Assembly: GCF_014773395.1 (NCBI RefSeq)
Contig: NZ_JACXAF010000017.1
Span: 55,956-119,955 of the forward strand
DNA from: Neiella litorisoli
GTDB taxonomy: Bacteria; Pseudomonadota; Gammaproteobacteria; Enterobacterales; Neiellaceae
Length of the DNA: 64,000 bases
Direction of reading: 5' to 3'
Shown here piece after piece: positions 8,021 to 16,946 of the stretch (position 1 is its first letter; each line of letters starts with the position of its first letter). The translations under genes were made by a program, and so were the position numbers. The notes below the pieces were generated by a model. The model was not told where the DNA came from and searched no databases. It was given only the letters and a program-made list of their open reading frames with translations.

Positions 8021-8497
8021 TTAATGGAGCTGCGTTAGCTGTTCAAGCCGATCAATGGACAACACATCAGCTGGCGCCTGCTCCATTTGATTGCGGCGAA
8101 ACCAGACCGCCTTCATGCCAATAATCTTCGCTGGCTGAACATCTCGCCGCAGACTATCACCGATCACCGTGATCTGGTGCGGCGGGCATTTCAGACGCAT
8201 CATGATCCGCAGTAAAAAAGCCGGCGAACCTTTTTGCAAGCCGACATCATTCGGGCAAAAGTAACCAGCAATGTAGTGCGCCAAATTAGCTTTGGTAAAC
8301 ACCTGCTCGATATCTGCTGGCGTCGATTCTTTAGCGCCACTGGCAATGTAGATATCACCGCGCTGGGATAGAAAACGCAAAGCCTGCTCCGCGCCTTCGA
8401 TCACTTCAATCCGCGGCCAATCACACATTTTGCCGGTCATACCGGGCAAATCAGTCATTAGGGTATTGCCCCAGTCAAACAAATAAATGGGTTTCAT
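8021..8497 (-). CDS. HAD-superfamily hydrolase
   Basis: A 158-residue haloacid-dehalogenase-like phosphatase. Motif I is DWGNTL (Asp8, with the second Asp of the usual DxD replaced by Gly-Asn), motif II is IASG, the lysine comes in GLQKGSP, and motif IV is GDSLRRD. The missing second aspartate of motif I may reduce classical phosphatase activity or shift it. The small cap suggests a subfamily IA/III enzyme. It starts at ATG 8497; five upstream codons are also in frame. It lies 26 bp downstream of yaiI in the same direction, so the two are probably co-transcribed. Substrate unknown. Confidence 0.85.
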   Translation of the reverse strand: MKPIYLFDWGNTLMTDLPGMTGKMCDWPRIEVIEGAEQALRFLSQRGDIYIASGAKESTPADIEQVFTKANLAHYIAGYFCPNDVGLQKGSPAFLLRIMMRLKCPPHQITVIGDSLRRDVQPAKIIGMKAVWFRRNQMEQAPADVLSIDRLEQLTQLH

Positions 8498-8523
8498 CCG
8501 CACAAGTTCCAACTCAATGGCGA

Positions 8524-8973
8524 TTAGGTTCTGTTCTGAGCAAGCCAGCGATCCAAATGGTTAGCAAAATCTCGCCGTTCCGTTTGTGAGATGGGTGGCG
8601 GTCCGCCGGTGGCAACCCCAGAGGCGCGCATGGTATCCATAAAATCGCGGATATTAAGGCGCGCTCTGACATTGGCTTCACTGTACCATTCACCTCGAGG
8701 GTTGAGCACCTTAACGCCCTTATCAATCAACTCTGCCGCAAGCGGAATATCAGCGGTGATCACCAAATCACCGGCTTCCGAGCGCCTGACGATCTCATGA
8801 TCGGCAACATCATGGCCGCTAGCAACCTGCACCATCTTGACCCACTTAGTGGCCGGCACTCGCATGGCATGATTGGCAACTAAGGTGGTCTCAGTTGCCG
8901 TCCGCTCCGCGGCCCGAAACAGCACTTCTTTAATCACGCCGGGGCAAGCGTCGGCATCTACCCATATTTTCAC
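8524..8973 (-). CDS. yaiI: YaiI/YqxD family protein (UPF0178)
   Basis: A 149-residue protein of the UPF0178 family, recognisable by the N-terminal WVDADACP, the segment DHEIVRR, the ITADIPLA motif and a conserved GGPPP followed by a C-terminal FANHLD. The acidic residues resemble a PIN/NYN-type nuclease core, which is an inference; no activity is established that I can name. Upstream partner of the HAD gene in a probable two-gene unit. Confidence 0.93.
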   Translation of the reverse strand: MKIWVDADACPGVIKEVLFRAAERTATETTLVANHAMRVPATKWVKMVQVASGHDVADHEIVRRSEAGDLVITADIPLAAELIDKGVKVLNPRGEWYSEANVRARLNIRDFMDTMRASGVATGGPPPISQTERRDFANHLDRWLAQNRT

Positions 8974-9079
8974 TATTTGTCCTCATGACCTTAGCAAGTT
9001 TCGGTTTCTGCGCTTGTCTTCAACGCCAAAATCGATAGTCTAAGGTTTGTTGAATTTTCAACTGCTAGGAAGTTATACC

Positions 9080-9772
9080 ATGCATTTAGTCATGTTTGAT
9101 GTTGATGGAACCCTGACGCGCTCATGTCAGTATGATCAGGCATGCTACGCCGCAACCATGAAGCACATTACCGGCTTAGAGGTTGATACCAACTGGCACA
9201 ACTACAGTCATGTTACCGATTCAGCGGTCACCGAAGAAATACTCGTCAACAACAAGCTGTCACTGGCATTGGCCGCCGAAGCAGAATGCCACTTCGCCAT
9301 TCGCCTGCGGACCATGCAAGCCAACGATCCTGAAATGTTTGCGCCGCTTGCAGGCGCGCCAGTCATGCTCCAACAACTGAAACAAGCGGGTGTGGCACTG
9401 GCTATTGCAACTGGCTGCTGGCGCGATAGCGCGTTGATCAAACTGGAGCATAGCGGCGTTGCCGTCGATGGCATCCCCATGGCGACCGCATCCGATGCCC
9501 ATACGCGCCAGCAAATCATGCAACTAGCGGAAAAGCGAGCGGCGCAATGTTATGGCATTAACCGCTTCGATAGCGTGATTTACATTGGCGACGGCAGCTG
9601 GGATGTGCGCTGTTCTCGTGAGTTAGGCTACCACTTTATTGGCGTCGGCGCTGAAACAGACAACTTACGCTCGCTCGGCGTCTGCCACATTCTCGAAGAC
9701 TATTCAGATCCTGAACGACTGTGGGACTTACTCGCAGAGTTCGGTGTTCATCGCCACAGCATGTTGGCTTAA
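9080..9772 (+). CDS. HAD-superfamily hydrolase (phosphoglycolate-phosphatase-like)
   Basis: A 230-residue HAD phosphatase. It has the full motif I DVDGTLTRS near the N-terminus, an alpha-helical cap of about 70 residues, motif II AIATGCW, and motif IV YIGDGSWD, where the usual GDSxxD reads GDGSWD. The start at 9080 follows AGGAAG at the right distance; eleven further codons upstream are in frame but lack support. It is convergent with yjjV. Substrate unknown. Confidence 0.88.
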   Translation: MHLVMFDVDGTLTRSCQYDQACYAATMKHITGLEVDTNWHNYSHVTDSAVTEEILVNNKLSLALAAEAECHFAIRLRTMQANDPEMFAPLAGAPVMLQQLKQAGVALAIATGCWRDSALIKLEHSGVAVDGIPMATASDAHTRQQIMQLAEKRAAQCYGINRFDSVIYIGDGSWDVRCSRELGYHFIGVGAETDNLRSLGVCHILEDYSDPERLWDLLAEFGVHRHSMLA

Positions 9773-9795
9773 AACGATTGGCTGACAACCTTGGT

Positions 9796-10614
9796 TTAAG
9801 TCGAACTGGTGCGGCTAAACAGCTCATTACTGTTGCGCCACAGACACTCAGCAATATCGCTCTTTGACTCAGTTCTCAGCGCCGCCAATTGGTCTAACAC
9901 TTGAGGCAAATACAAGGGCGAATTACGCTGCCCTTGTCGCCCATTTATCGGCATATCCGGCGCATCGGTTTCCAGCAGTAGTGACGCCAATGGCAACTGT
10001 GCAACAGCTTGCCGAGTTTTATTGGCCCGCGGATAAGTAATGGTGCCACCAATCCCCAGTTTCATCCCCAGCCGGATATAACTTGCACCGAGTTCAACAC
10101 TGCCCGAAAAGGCATGAACAACTCCCTTAATACCTTGGAATTGCTTGAGTAGTTGCTGCAACTCGGCGTGGGCTTTACGTACGTGCAACACCACGGGTAA
10201 ATCGAACTGTTGCGCCAATGCCAACTGCTCGCTGAGCAGATCGATCTGTTTGCTCATTTGCGCAGGCGCAGCAACCGCATCCAAGCCACATTCGCCGATT
10301 GCGACGAGTGGACTATTGGATTCGGCCAGTAGCTGCGCCACTCGACTTGCCAGCAGCGCAATATCAGCCTGCCGGTGTCGCTCAGTCCAATAAGGGTGCA
10401 ACCCCAGCGCACACACCACACCATAATTTTGGGCCAGCTCAATCACGGCCTGCCAGTTGCCAGTATGGACCGCTGGGACCAATAAATTACTCACGCCAAC
10501 TTGCCGACATTGCTGCCATATTTGCTGCCGATCCGAGTCAAACGACTGAAAATCGAAATGACAGTGACTGTCGAATAAGGCCAGCGGTGCATTCTGTTTA
10601 AAGACTTGATTCAT
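9796..10614 (-). CDS. yjjV: TatD-family metal-dependent hydrolase YjjV
   Basis: A 272-residue TIM-barrel metallohydrolase closely resembling E. coli YjjV. Metal-binding and active-site motifs run in order: DSHCHFDF near residue 15, GLHPYW, GECGLD, LHVRKAH, VHAFSGS and LETDAPDMP. Members of the TatD family act as 3'-5' DNA exonucleases or as D-aminoacyl-tRNA deacylase-like enzymes; the exact role of YjjV is not settled. Convergent with the HAD gene, divergent from a GNAT gene. Confidence 0.92.
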   Translation of the reverse strand: MNQVFKQNAPLALFDSHCHFDFQSFDSDRQQIWQQCRQVGVSNLLVPAVHTGNWQAVIELAQNYGVVCALGLHPYWTERHRQADIALLASRVAQLLAESNSPLVAIGECGLDAVAAPAQMSKQIDLLSEQLALAQQFDLPVVLHVRKAHAELQQLLKQFQGIKGVVHAFSGSVELGASYIRLGMKLGIGGTITYPRANKTRQAVAQLPLASLLLETDAPDMPINGRQGQRNSPLYLPQVLDQLAALRTESKSDIAECLWRNSNELFSRTSST

Positions 10615-10661
10615 GGCAGCAATACGCGCAAAATGTGCGCGATGTCACAGGAGTTTGTTGT

Positions 10662-11126
10662 ATGAAAATAGTCAGAGCCGATCTCAGTCATATTGATGAT
10701 CTTGGCGAACTATTTGACAAATATAGACAATTTTATGGCCAACACGGCGATCTCTCAACCGCTAAGCGGTTTATTCGCGATCGTCTGTGGAATGAAGAAT
10801 CTGTCATTTTCTTGGTCATGAGCAGCGCCAATCAACCGGCGGGCTTTGCTCAGTTGTATCCAACTTACTCTTCTGTATCGATGCGCCGCGTGTGGATCCT
10901 CAACGATGTGTTTATCGATCCGGCCTACCGCGCCAGTGGTTACGCCAAAGCACTACTCGATAAAGTCATTGAATTTGGCGGTCAAAGTAACGCTCTTGCC
11001 CTAAAGCTTGCCATTGCCGCCGACAATGATGCAGGCAAAAGCCTGTATGAAAGCTGCGGCTTCAGCCGTATCAGCCAGTTCGATCACTACACCTTGCGAC
11101 TCGATGAAGGCCGTATTAGCAAGTAA
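10662..11126 (+). CDS. GNAT-family N-acetyltransferase
   Basis: A 154-residue GCN5-type acetyltransferase. The N-terminal MKIVRADLSHIDDLGELFDKYR begins the fold. The central strand WILNDVFIDPAYRASGYAKAL carries the acetyl-CoA loop, and the C-terminal part has SLYESCGF, the common family ending. The start at 10662 follows ACAGGAG, better than an in-frame codon nine positions earlier. No substrate can be inferred. Confidence 0.88.
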   Translation: MKIVRADLSHIDDLGELFDKYRQFYGQHGDLSTAKRFIRDRLWNEESVIFLVMSSANQPAGFAQLYPTYSSVSMRRVWILNDVFIDPAYRASGYAKALLDKVIEFGGQSNALALKLAIAADNDAGKSLYESCGFSRISQFDHYTLRLDEGRISK

Positions 11127-11250
11127 CTACAAATTGCTGTCTGTGACCCCCTCAATAGATAACCTCCTTAAATTAAGTAATCATAACCACGGCTAGAAAC
11201 AACAGCACAACGACTGTTGATCGTATAAACAAAAATAACGTGGTAACAAA

Positions 11251-12900
11251 ATGCTAGGTAACAACAACACATGGCAACTGCCCGCAGTTGCTCTGGCGGT
11301 TTCGGCTGCCTTAATTTCCGCATGCGGCGGCGGGGGCTCCAGCTCAAGTCCTTCGCCCAGCAATCCAACAACCCCCAACAGTGCCAGCCTCGATATGAGC
11401 GCCGTGGCAGTGGAAGACAATGACACTGGCTTACCTGCCGATTGGTATCGAAAAGGCGTGTTCTTAGAGATCTTCGTTCGCTCCTACTTCGACAGCAATG
11501 GCGATGGCTACGGCGACTTTGACGGTTTAACGGCAAAGCTCGATTACATTGAATCACTCGGCGTCAAAGGTATTTGGCTAATGCCGACGATGAGTAGCCA
11601 GGATCGAGACCACGGTTATGCCGTGACCGATTACCGTGGCTATGAACAGGATTATGGCGATGCCGAGAGCTTCAAACGCTTTTTAGATGAGGCTCATGCG
11701 CGCGGTATTGGCGTCATCATCGACTATGTGATCAATCATAGCGCCGCTGAAAATCCATTATTTTTAGATTCAGTCGATAGCATTGAAGACAAGCGAGATT
11801 GGTACATGTGGCGCAGTGACTATGTTTACTGGCCGCAACCTTGGGGCTCGGGAGATACTTGGCACAGCCGCAATGGAGCTTACTATTTCGGCATATTCTG
11901 GGATCAGATGCCGGACTTTAACCTGCAAAATCCAGATGTGCTCGATTACCACTACCACTCGCAGCGATATTGGCTCAACCTTGGCGTTGATGGCTTTCGC
12001 TTTGACGCCGTCTCGCACCTCGTCGAGGGCGAAGATGGCCAACTAGAAGGTCATCCAGAAACCTTCACCATCCTCAAGCAAATTCAGGATAACGTCAGCC
12101 AGTATCAGAACCGCTACATGGTTTGTGAGTCTCCCAGCCATTCGTTTGAGATGGCGAGTGATGAGGTGTGTGGTTCGGCTTTTGGTTTTGGCCTCAACTA
12201 TGCGCTGGTAAACACAGCAAGAACTGGCACCCTAGACCCTGCCCTTAACGGCTATCTCACTCATCCGAATATCCACAACACAGCCTTGGTGCTGGCTAAT
12301 CATGATCGCTTTGCCGGCGCGCGTTTAATGGAGCAATTCAACGGTAATGAAGCGCGCTACAAAATGGCTGTTGCCAGCCTGCTGACCTTGCCGGGGATCC
12401 CTTTTATCTACTACGGCGAGGAAATTGGCATGAGCCACAATGGCCAAGGTAATGATTGGGATCTGCGGGCGCCGATGAGTTGGACAGGCGATAGCCGGAC
12501 CGGCGGATTCACCGAAAGTTCGCCGTACCGGGATTTAGCCAATAACGTGACAAGCTATAACGTGGCAGCGCAACAAGCGGATCCGGACTCGCTGCTTAAT
12601 TTTTACAAGCAGATGATTGCATTACGTAATGCTGAAGCAACGTTGCAAACCGGCGATCTCACCTTGCTTGAAGCTGGCTCTAACTCGGTGCTGAGCTTTA
12701 TTCGAACCGAGGGCGATGAAGAGCTGCTGGTGATCTTGAACTATAGCGCCAGCTCCCGAACTATTTCGCTGAATTTGGAAACTAACAGCGAATGGCAGGA
12801 GATTTATCCGGCGCTCAGTGGTTCGATTACTGCAGCGAGCAATGGCGCAACGAGCTTGCTCCAGCCAGCGCTATCGATAGAAGTGTACCGTCGACATTAG
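11251..12900 (+). CDS. Secreted GH13 alpha-amylase/alpha-glucosidase-type lipoprotein
   Basis: A 549-residue lipoprotein of the alpha-amylase superfamily. A signal peptide ends in the lipobox LISAC (Cys25), followed by a Gly/Ser/Pro linker. The GH13 barrel has region I IDYVINHS (about 158-164), region II FRFDAV with nucleophile D252, acid/base E293 in VCES, and region IV ANHD with D352. A beta-sandwich C domain ends the protein. Expected to hydrolyse alpha-1,4-glucans or maltodextrins at the cell surface; the precise specificity is not readable. It stands alone, with no maltose transporter beside it, and its stop codon is immediately followed by the intergenic repeat cluster. Confidence 0.9.
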   Translation: MLGNNNTWQLPAVALAVSAALISACGGGGSSSSPSPSNPTTPNSASLDMSAVAVEDNDTGLPADWYRKGVFLEIFVRSYFDSNGDGYGDFDGLTAKLDYIESLGVKGIWLMPTMSSQDRDHGYAVTDYRGYEQDYGDAESFKRFLDEAHARGIGVIIDYVINHSAAENPLFLDSVDSIEDKRDWYMWRSDYVYWPQPWGSGDTWHSRNGAYYFGIFWDQMPDFNLQNPDVLDYHYHSQRYWLNLGVDGFRFDAVSHLVEGEDGQLEGHPETFTILKQIQDNVSQYQNRYMVCESPSHSFEMASDEVCGSAFGFGLNYALVNTARTGTLDPALNGYLTHPNIHNTALVLANHDRFAGARLMEQFNGNEARYKMAVASLLTLPGIPFIYYGEEIGMSHNGQGNDWDLRAPMSWTGDSRTGGFTESSPYRDLANNVTSYNVAAQQADPDSLLNFYKQMIALRNAEATLQTGDLTLLEAGSNSVLSFIRTEGDEELLVILNYSASSRTISLNLETNSEWQEIYPALSGSITAASNGATSLLQPALSIEVYRRH

Positions 12901-12902
12901 CG

Positions 12903-12939
12903 GCTGCGTTGGTGAAACAAGTCGCAGGAGCTTCGAAGT
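12903..12939. repeat. Intergenic repeat, partial copy (tail only)
   Basis: These 37 bp match the 3' tail of the repeat unit (segment ending AGTCGCAGGAGCTTCGAA) that follows in full copies. It begins two bases after the amylase stop codon. Confidence 0.7.
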
Positions 12940-13163
12940 GAATAGTCACTTCTTCGATGAGGCTCTCGGAGCGGCAGTCAATAAGTAGCGATATGAGGTG
13001 CTTCAGCCAGCATGGAAGCTGGCTGCAGAGCGCTCCAAGGATGGACTTGAGCGTCACCGAATGGCGCTACTTGTTGGCTGCTGCGCTGGCAGAAACAAGT
13101 CGCGGGAGCTTCGAACTGAACAGTCATTGTGCGTGACGCCGTGAAATCATCCATGATGGCTCG
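12940..13163. repeat. Intergenic repeat, copy A
   Basis: Full-length unit of about 224 bp. It starts with GAATAGTCACTTCTTCGA and includes the hairpin CAGCCAGC / GCTGGCTG, the imperfect stem CGCTCCAAG / CTTGAGCG, and an end with CATCCATGATG. Very similar to copy B at an offset of 257 bp. The hairpins and the multi-copy nature suggest a REP- or MITE-like dispersed element; short open frames in it are not convincing genes. Confidence 0.85.
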
Positions 13164-13196
13164 GCTGCCGCTTCCCTGCGGCAGACGCACTTCAAT

Positions 13197-13417
13197 GAAT
13201 ATTCACTTCTTCGACAAGACTTTCGGAGCGGTAGTCAATAAGCAGCGATGTGAGGTGCTTCAGCCAGCAGGGAAGCTGGCTGCAGAGCGCTCCAAGGATG
13301 GACTTGAGCGTCACCGAATGGCGCTGCTTGTTGGCTGCTGCGTTGGAAGAAAAAAGCGCAGGAGCTTCGAACTGAATAGTCATTGTGTGTGACGCCGTGA
13401 AATCATCCATGATGGCT
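13197..13417. repeat. Intergenic repeat, copy B
   Basis: Second full unit, same order of blocks as copy A with scattered substitutions. Between A and B lies a GC-rich hairpin, CTGCCGC / GCGGCAG (about 13166-13185). Confidence 0.85.
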
Positions 13418-13565
13418 TAGCTTTTAAAGTAGGCTACCAACTTCTACCTCAGACACGCTGTAAATACTTCCCTGTAAGCTCTACCGCCGCATCCCTGCTG
13501 CGGAAGGTCTTCGACAGAAATTGGCAGCCCACTTTTGAGCCGATTGAAATCCTAAGACTCAATTG
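13418..13565. other. Unique spacer with hairpin between repeat copies
   Basis: No gene seen. It contains the hairpin CCGCA / TGCGG around 13484-13500 in a context (CTTCCCTGTAAGCTC...) that, from memory, resembles dispersed non-coding repeats of marine gammaproteobacteria. That resemblance is unverified. Confidence 0.4.
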
Positions 13566-13704
13566 GAGCGGTAAACAAGTAGCGATGTGAGGTGCTTCAG
13601 CCAGCATGGAAGCTGGCTGTAGAGCGCTCCAAGGATGGACTTGAGCGTCACCGAATGGCGCTGCTTGTTGGCTGCTGCGCAGGCAGAAACAAGTCGCAGG
13701 AGCT
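13566..13704. repeat. Intergenic repeat, copy C, running up to the prfC stop codon
   Basis: Third copy, lacking the first part of the unit and cut short at AGGAGCTT exactly where the prfC stop codon begins. The central CAGCCAGC / GCTGGCTG hairpin is intact and could act as a 3' stem for the prfC mRNA. Confidence 0.8.
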
Positions 13705-15293
13705 TAATGCTCTCGGGTTTTGTGGAATTGAATGTCTGGATAACGTTCCATGGCAAGGTTCAAGTTCACCATGGTTGGCGCAATGTAAGTCAGGTTGTCA
13801 CCACCGTCCAGCGCCAAGTTTGACGACACTTTACGTTGGAATTCATCCAGCTTCTTGGCGTCATCACAAGTCACCCAACGAGCCGTTGCCACGCTGACCG
13901 ACTCATAAATCGCATCCACTTTGTATTCCGTTTTCAAGCGAGCAACAACCACATCAAACTGCAGCACACCAACAGCGCCCACAATCAGATCATTACTATC
14001 AATCGGGCGGAATACTTGCACTGCACCCTCTTCTGAAAGCTGCACCAAGCCCTTGAGCAATTGCTTTTGCTTCAGAGGATCTTTCAAACGAATGCGACGG
14101 AACATTTCCGGCGCAAAGTTTGGAATGCCAGTGAACTTAAAGGTTTCACCTTGCGAGAAGGTATCGCCAATTTGAATCGTACCGTGATTGTGCAAACCGA
14201 TGATATCGCCAGGATAGGCTTCATCGGCATGGCTTCGATCGCCGGCTAAGAAGGTCACCGCATCAGAAATGCTCACATCCTTGCCAATTCGAACATGGCG
14301 CATCTTCATGCCTTTGGTGTACTTGCCTGAGCAAATCCGCATAAAAGCAATTCGGTCACGGTGCTTTGGATCCATGTTGGCCTGAATCTTAAACACGAAG
14401 CCAGAAAACTTCTCTTCGCTCGCCTCAACCGCACGCTCATCAGTTTGACGAGGCTGAGGTGTTGGCGCCCATTCGGTCAAACCATCGAGCATGTGATCAA
14501 CGCCAAAGTTACCCAAGGCGGTACCAAAAAATACCGGTGTAAGTTCGCCTGAATCAAACAGCTCTTGATCAAATTCATTGGACGCACCAACCACCAGCTC
14601 CAACTCTTCACGCAAGAGTTCGGCTAAACCATCGCCAATTTTTTCATCCAACTCAGGGTTATCAAGACCTTTGACGATTTCCAACTCCTGTATGGTGTGT
14701 CCCTGACCGCTGGAATACAAAATCACTTCATCACGCAGCAAGTGGTAAACGCCTTTAAATTCCTTACCACAACCAATCGGCCAAGTGATCGGCGCGCACA
14801 TGATGTTGAGCTCATTTTCAACTTCGTCGAGCAATTCCATTGGATCGCGAATATCGCGGTCAAGCTTGTTCATGAAGGTGACAATCGGCGTATCGCGCAA
14901 ACGCGTCACTTCCATCAACTTGCGAGTTCGATCCTCCACACCTTTGGCCGCGTCAATTACCATCAGGCAAGAGTCCACTGCAGTTAGGGTGCGGTAGGTA
15001 TCTTCCGAGAAATCTTCGTGGCCCGGGGTATCGAGCAGGTTGACCAAGGCATCGCCATACGGGAACTGCATGACAGAGGTGGTCACCGAGATGCCCCGCT
15101 CTTTTTCCATCTCCATCCAGTCGGACTTAGCATGTTGCCCGGAGCCACGACCTTTGACCGTACCGGCTTTTTGGATCAGGTTTCCGTACAACAACACTTT
15201 TTCGGTAATGGTGGTCTTACCGGCGTCGGGGTGCGAGATAATGGCAAACGTGCGTCGTTTTGCCACTTCCTCAAGAAATGCTAAATCAGACAT
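13704..15293 (-). CDS. prfC: Peptide chain release factor 3
   Basis: GTPase that recycles RF1 and RF2 from the ribosome after termination. The 529-residue length is that of E. coli RF3. The P-loop is [10 protein letters not shown] near residue 20, followed by the switch region around [25 protein letters not shown] (G3) and NKLDRDIRD (G4), then the translation-factor domains II and III. It stands alone on the minus strand. Downstream on that strand there is no gene but the repeat cluster, whose hairpins may serve as the mRNA 3' end. Confidence 0.97.
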   Translation of the reverse strand: MSDLAFLEEVAKRRTFAIISHPDAGKTTITEKVLLYGNLIQKAGTVKGRGSGQHAKSDWMEMEKERGISVTTSVMQFPYGDALVNLLDTPGHEDFSEDTYRTLTAVDSCLMVIDAAKGVEDRTRKLMEVTRLRDTPIVTFMNKLDRDIRDPMELLDEVENELNIMCAPITWPIGCGKEFKGVYHLLRDEVILYSSGQGHTIQELEIVKGLDNPELDEKIGDGLAELLREELELVVGASNEFDQELFDSGELTPVFFGTALGNFGVDHMLDGLTEWAPTPQPRQTDERAVEASEEKFSGFVFKIQANMDPKHRDRIAFMRICSGKYTKGMKMRHVRIGKDVSISDAVTFLAGDRSHADEAYPGDIIGLHNHGTIQIGDTFSQGETFKFTGIPNFAPEMFRRIRLKDPLKQKQLLKGLVQLSEEGAVQVFRPIDSNDLIVGAVGVLQFDVVVARLKTEYKVDAIYESVSVATARWVTCDDAKKLDEFQRKVSSNLALDGGDNLTYIAPTMVNLNLAMERYPDIQFHKTREH

Positions 15294-15410
15294 AAAATGA
15301 ATACGTTACGATTAAAGTGCTCGGTCGAGGATCAGACTCGACACAGGGCTTGAAAAAATTGCCGGGCATTGTAGCAGAAAAGGCCACCAAAAGGAGACGA
15401 TAAAACAATG

Positions 15411-15439
15411 AAACCAGCAGTGCCCGAACACCACTGGTT
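15411..15439 (-). terminator. Possible terminator of the ccdA/thioredoxin unit
   Basis: Downstream of the ccdA stop on the minus strand, AACCAGTGG pairs with CACTGCTGGTT (one bulge), followed by TTCATTGTTTT. The U-run is interrupted, so support is moderate. Confidence 0.4.
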
Positions 15440-15478
15440 GTTTGGTTGATTGTGTCGGAAACAGCGGACTGCCACAGG

Positions 15479-16171
15479 CTAAATCGACGTTACCCAGTCC
15501 GGCAAGATTTCGAGCGCTAACATTTCGAGTTGGCGATCGAGGCCAAATAAAATCGCCAGAGCTAAACCAATCAGCGTGACGCCCAGTAAGTTTTTACCCC
15601 AGTTGGACGCACCTTTTAGTCGGCTCACCTTCAAGCCAGAAAAATAGCCAATCAACACCAGCGGAACCGCCGTACCAATACCAAAGGTCAACATCACCAT
15701 AAATGCCATTAACAGGCTTTCACCGGTTGATGCCAGTGCAATGGCCGTTCCCAGCGTCGGACCGACACAAGGCAACCACACCAGCCCCAACGACGCGCCA
15801 ATCAAAAACTGAGCGCCGTTGCCCGAGCCATTGATTTGAGTTTGACCAAAGCGCCCCACAAATAGCGATAGCGCGTAAGATAATCGCTGATTGAGTACTG
15901 GGATCAGCAGTACCGCGCCCATCACTAACATCAAGCCAATGGAAAAATAGCGCAACAGCTCGGTCGACAAGCCAAAGCTAAGCAAAGCGAACGTGAGCAC
16001 CGTACCGGCAAAAGCGAACGCCAAACTAATTCCCAATGCCAACGCAATCACCCCCGTTTTAGAGGCTTGCATCGAGGATGCCGTAACAGCGGGGATCATC
16101 GGCAGCACGCATGGCGATAATAAGCTCAACAGGCCGGCCACGAATGCAAGTGGTATCGCAGTCAATTCCAT
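15479..16171 (-). CDS. CcdA/DsbD-type thiol-disulfide transmembrane protein
   Basis: A 230-residue inner-membrane protein with about six hydrophobic helices, equal to the central electron-transferring part of DsbD. The redox-active cysteines are visible in LLSPCVLPMIPAV (about residue 21) and WLPCVGPTLGTA (about residue 125), the typical paired P-C motifs of CcdA. It should carry reducing equivalents from cytoplasmic thioredoxin to a periplasmic partner. The start codon overlaps the stop codon of the upstream thioredoxin gene by one base (TAATG), so the two are translationally coupled and that protein is the probable partner. Confidence 0.9.
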   Translation of the reverse strand: MELTAIPLAFVAGLLSLLSPCVLPMIPAVTASSMQASKTGVIALALGISLAFAFAGTVLTFALLSFGLSTELLRYFSIGLMLVMGAVLLIPVLNQRLSYALSLFVGRFGQTQINGSGNGAQFLIGASLGLVWLPCVGPTLGTAIALASTGESLLMAFMVMLTFGIGTAVPLVLIGYFSGLKVSRLKGASNWGKNLLGVTLIGLALAILFGLDRQLEMLALEILPDWVTSI

Positions 16172-16551
16172 TATTTGCTCTCAGCAGCTTTTAGCGCCGC
16201 GAAAATTTTATCTTCTCGGGTTTCAGCCACACTAAACCAAAGACGCTGCTCACCTTTCATCAACACCAAGGTGGATTGGCGAGGGGCTTTGAAATGACTC
16301 ACCCATTGCTTTTGATCGTCAAAATCGACTTCTAACAAAGTGATGCTTGAATCGGGGTGTTGCTCAAAATAGCGCTTGAGAATTTTTGCTTGTTTGGCAC
16401 AAGTAGGGCACCACTTGGCTTTAACATCAATCAGCACTACTTGCTGATCGGCTTGTAATTGCTGATAAGTTTGTTCGTTAAACGGTTGTGCAGTTGCAAT
16501 GGTTGACACCAACCCCAACAGCAACACCAATCCAGTGAATAATTTACTCAT
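16171..16551 (-). CDS. Periplasmic thioredoxin-like protein
   Basis: A 126-residue protein with an N-terminal signal peptide (hydrophobic residues 5-20, cleavage likely after TAQA-type small residues near 22) and a thioredoxin fold carrying WCPTC at about residues 48-52. The cis-Pro region is in APRQSTLVL. It resembles the C-terminal domain of DsbD. With the coupled ccdA gene it forms a two-gene, split DsbD. A target such as cytochrome c maturation or protein repair cannot be told from context, as no such genes are adjacent. Confidence 0.88.
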   Translation of the reverse strand: MSKLFTGLVLLLGLVSTIATAQPFNEQTYQQLQADQQVVLIDVKAKWCPTCAKQAKILKRYFEQHPDSSITLLEVDFDDQKQWVSHFKAPRQSTLVLMKGEQRLWFSVAETREDKIFAALKAAESK

Positions 16552-16946
16552 GACTAGCTCCTCTCAAATATCCATAAATGGCTCTGCTTGATTGCAGATA
16601 ATTGAGAAGACAGAACGCTCGGCAGATTTCTTTCAGAAAAGAGCCCTCTCGAGTTGCAACAAATTGTTTCAAGGCTGCGAACAGCTATTGCTACACATCA
16701 GCCCCAGCAGCACGCCAACACCAATAAAAACATTAAAGATCTAATTTAGTTGCATTCGATACATTTTGATCACCAAAACAACAAAAACACCACAAAAGAT
16801 AAGTGTGAAAACGTTTTTTAATTGATTAAAATGTGCGCACATTAGTTTTATTGTAAACACGTGCTAGACCGCATTTCTGGCGAGCGCCGTTTGCTACACT
16901 TCATTTACCACAACCACCGCTGATATTTATAGCTGATAGTTACTAT
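16552..16946. other. Intergenic region with operator-like palindromes
   Basis: No gene seen in 395 bp. It holds TGAAAACGTTTTTT (16806-16819), 12 of 14 bases equal to the LacI-type operator TGAAAACGTTTTCA found near the cellobiose operon, and a perfect 12-bp palindrome ATGTGCGCACAT (16831-16842). Both lie 105-140 bp before the diguanylate cyclase start. A role in controlling that gene is only inferred. Confidence 0.4.

Noticed and set aside
12827..13897. Short similar peptides encoded by the repeats between the amylase gene and prfC, and the idea of a CRISPR array
   Set aside because: The peptides are similar only because the DNA is repeated. Units of about 220 bp with internal hairpins, few copies and no uniform spacers do not fit CRISPR, and no cas genes are present.
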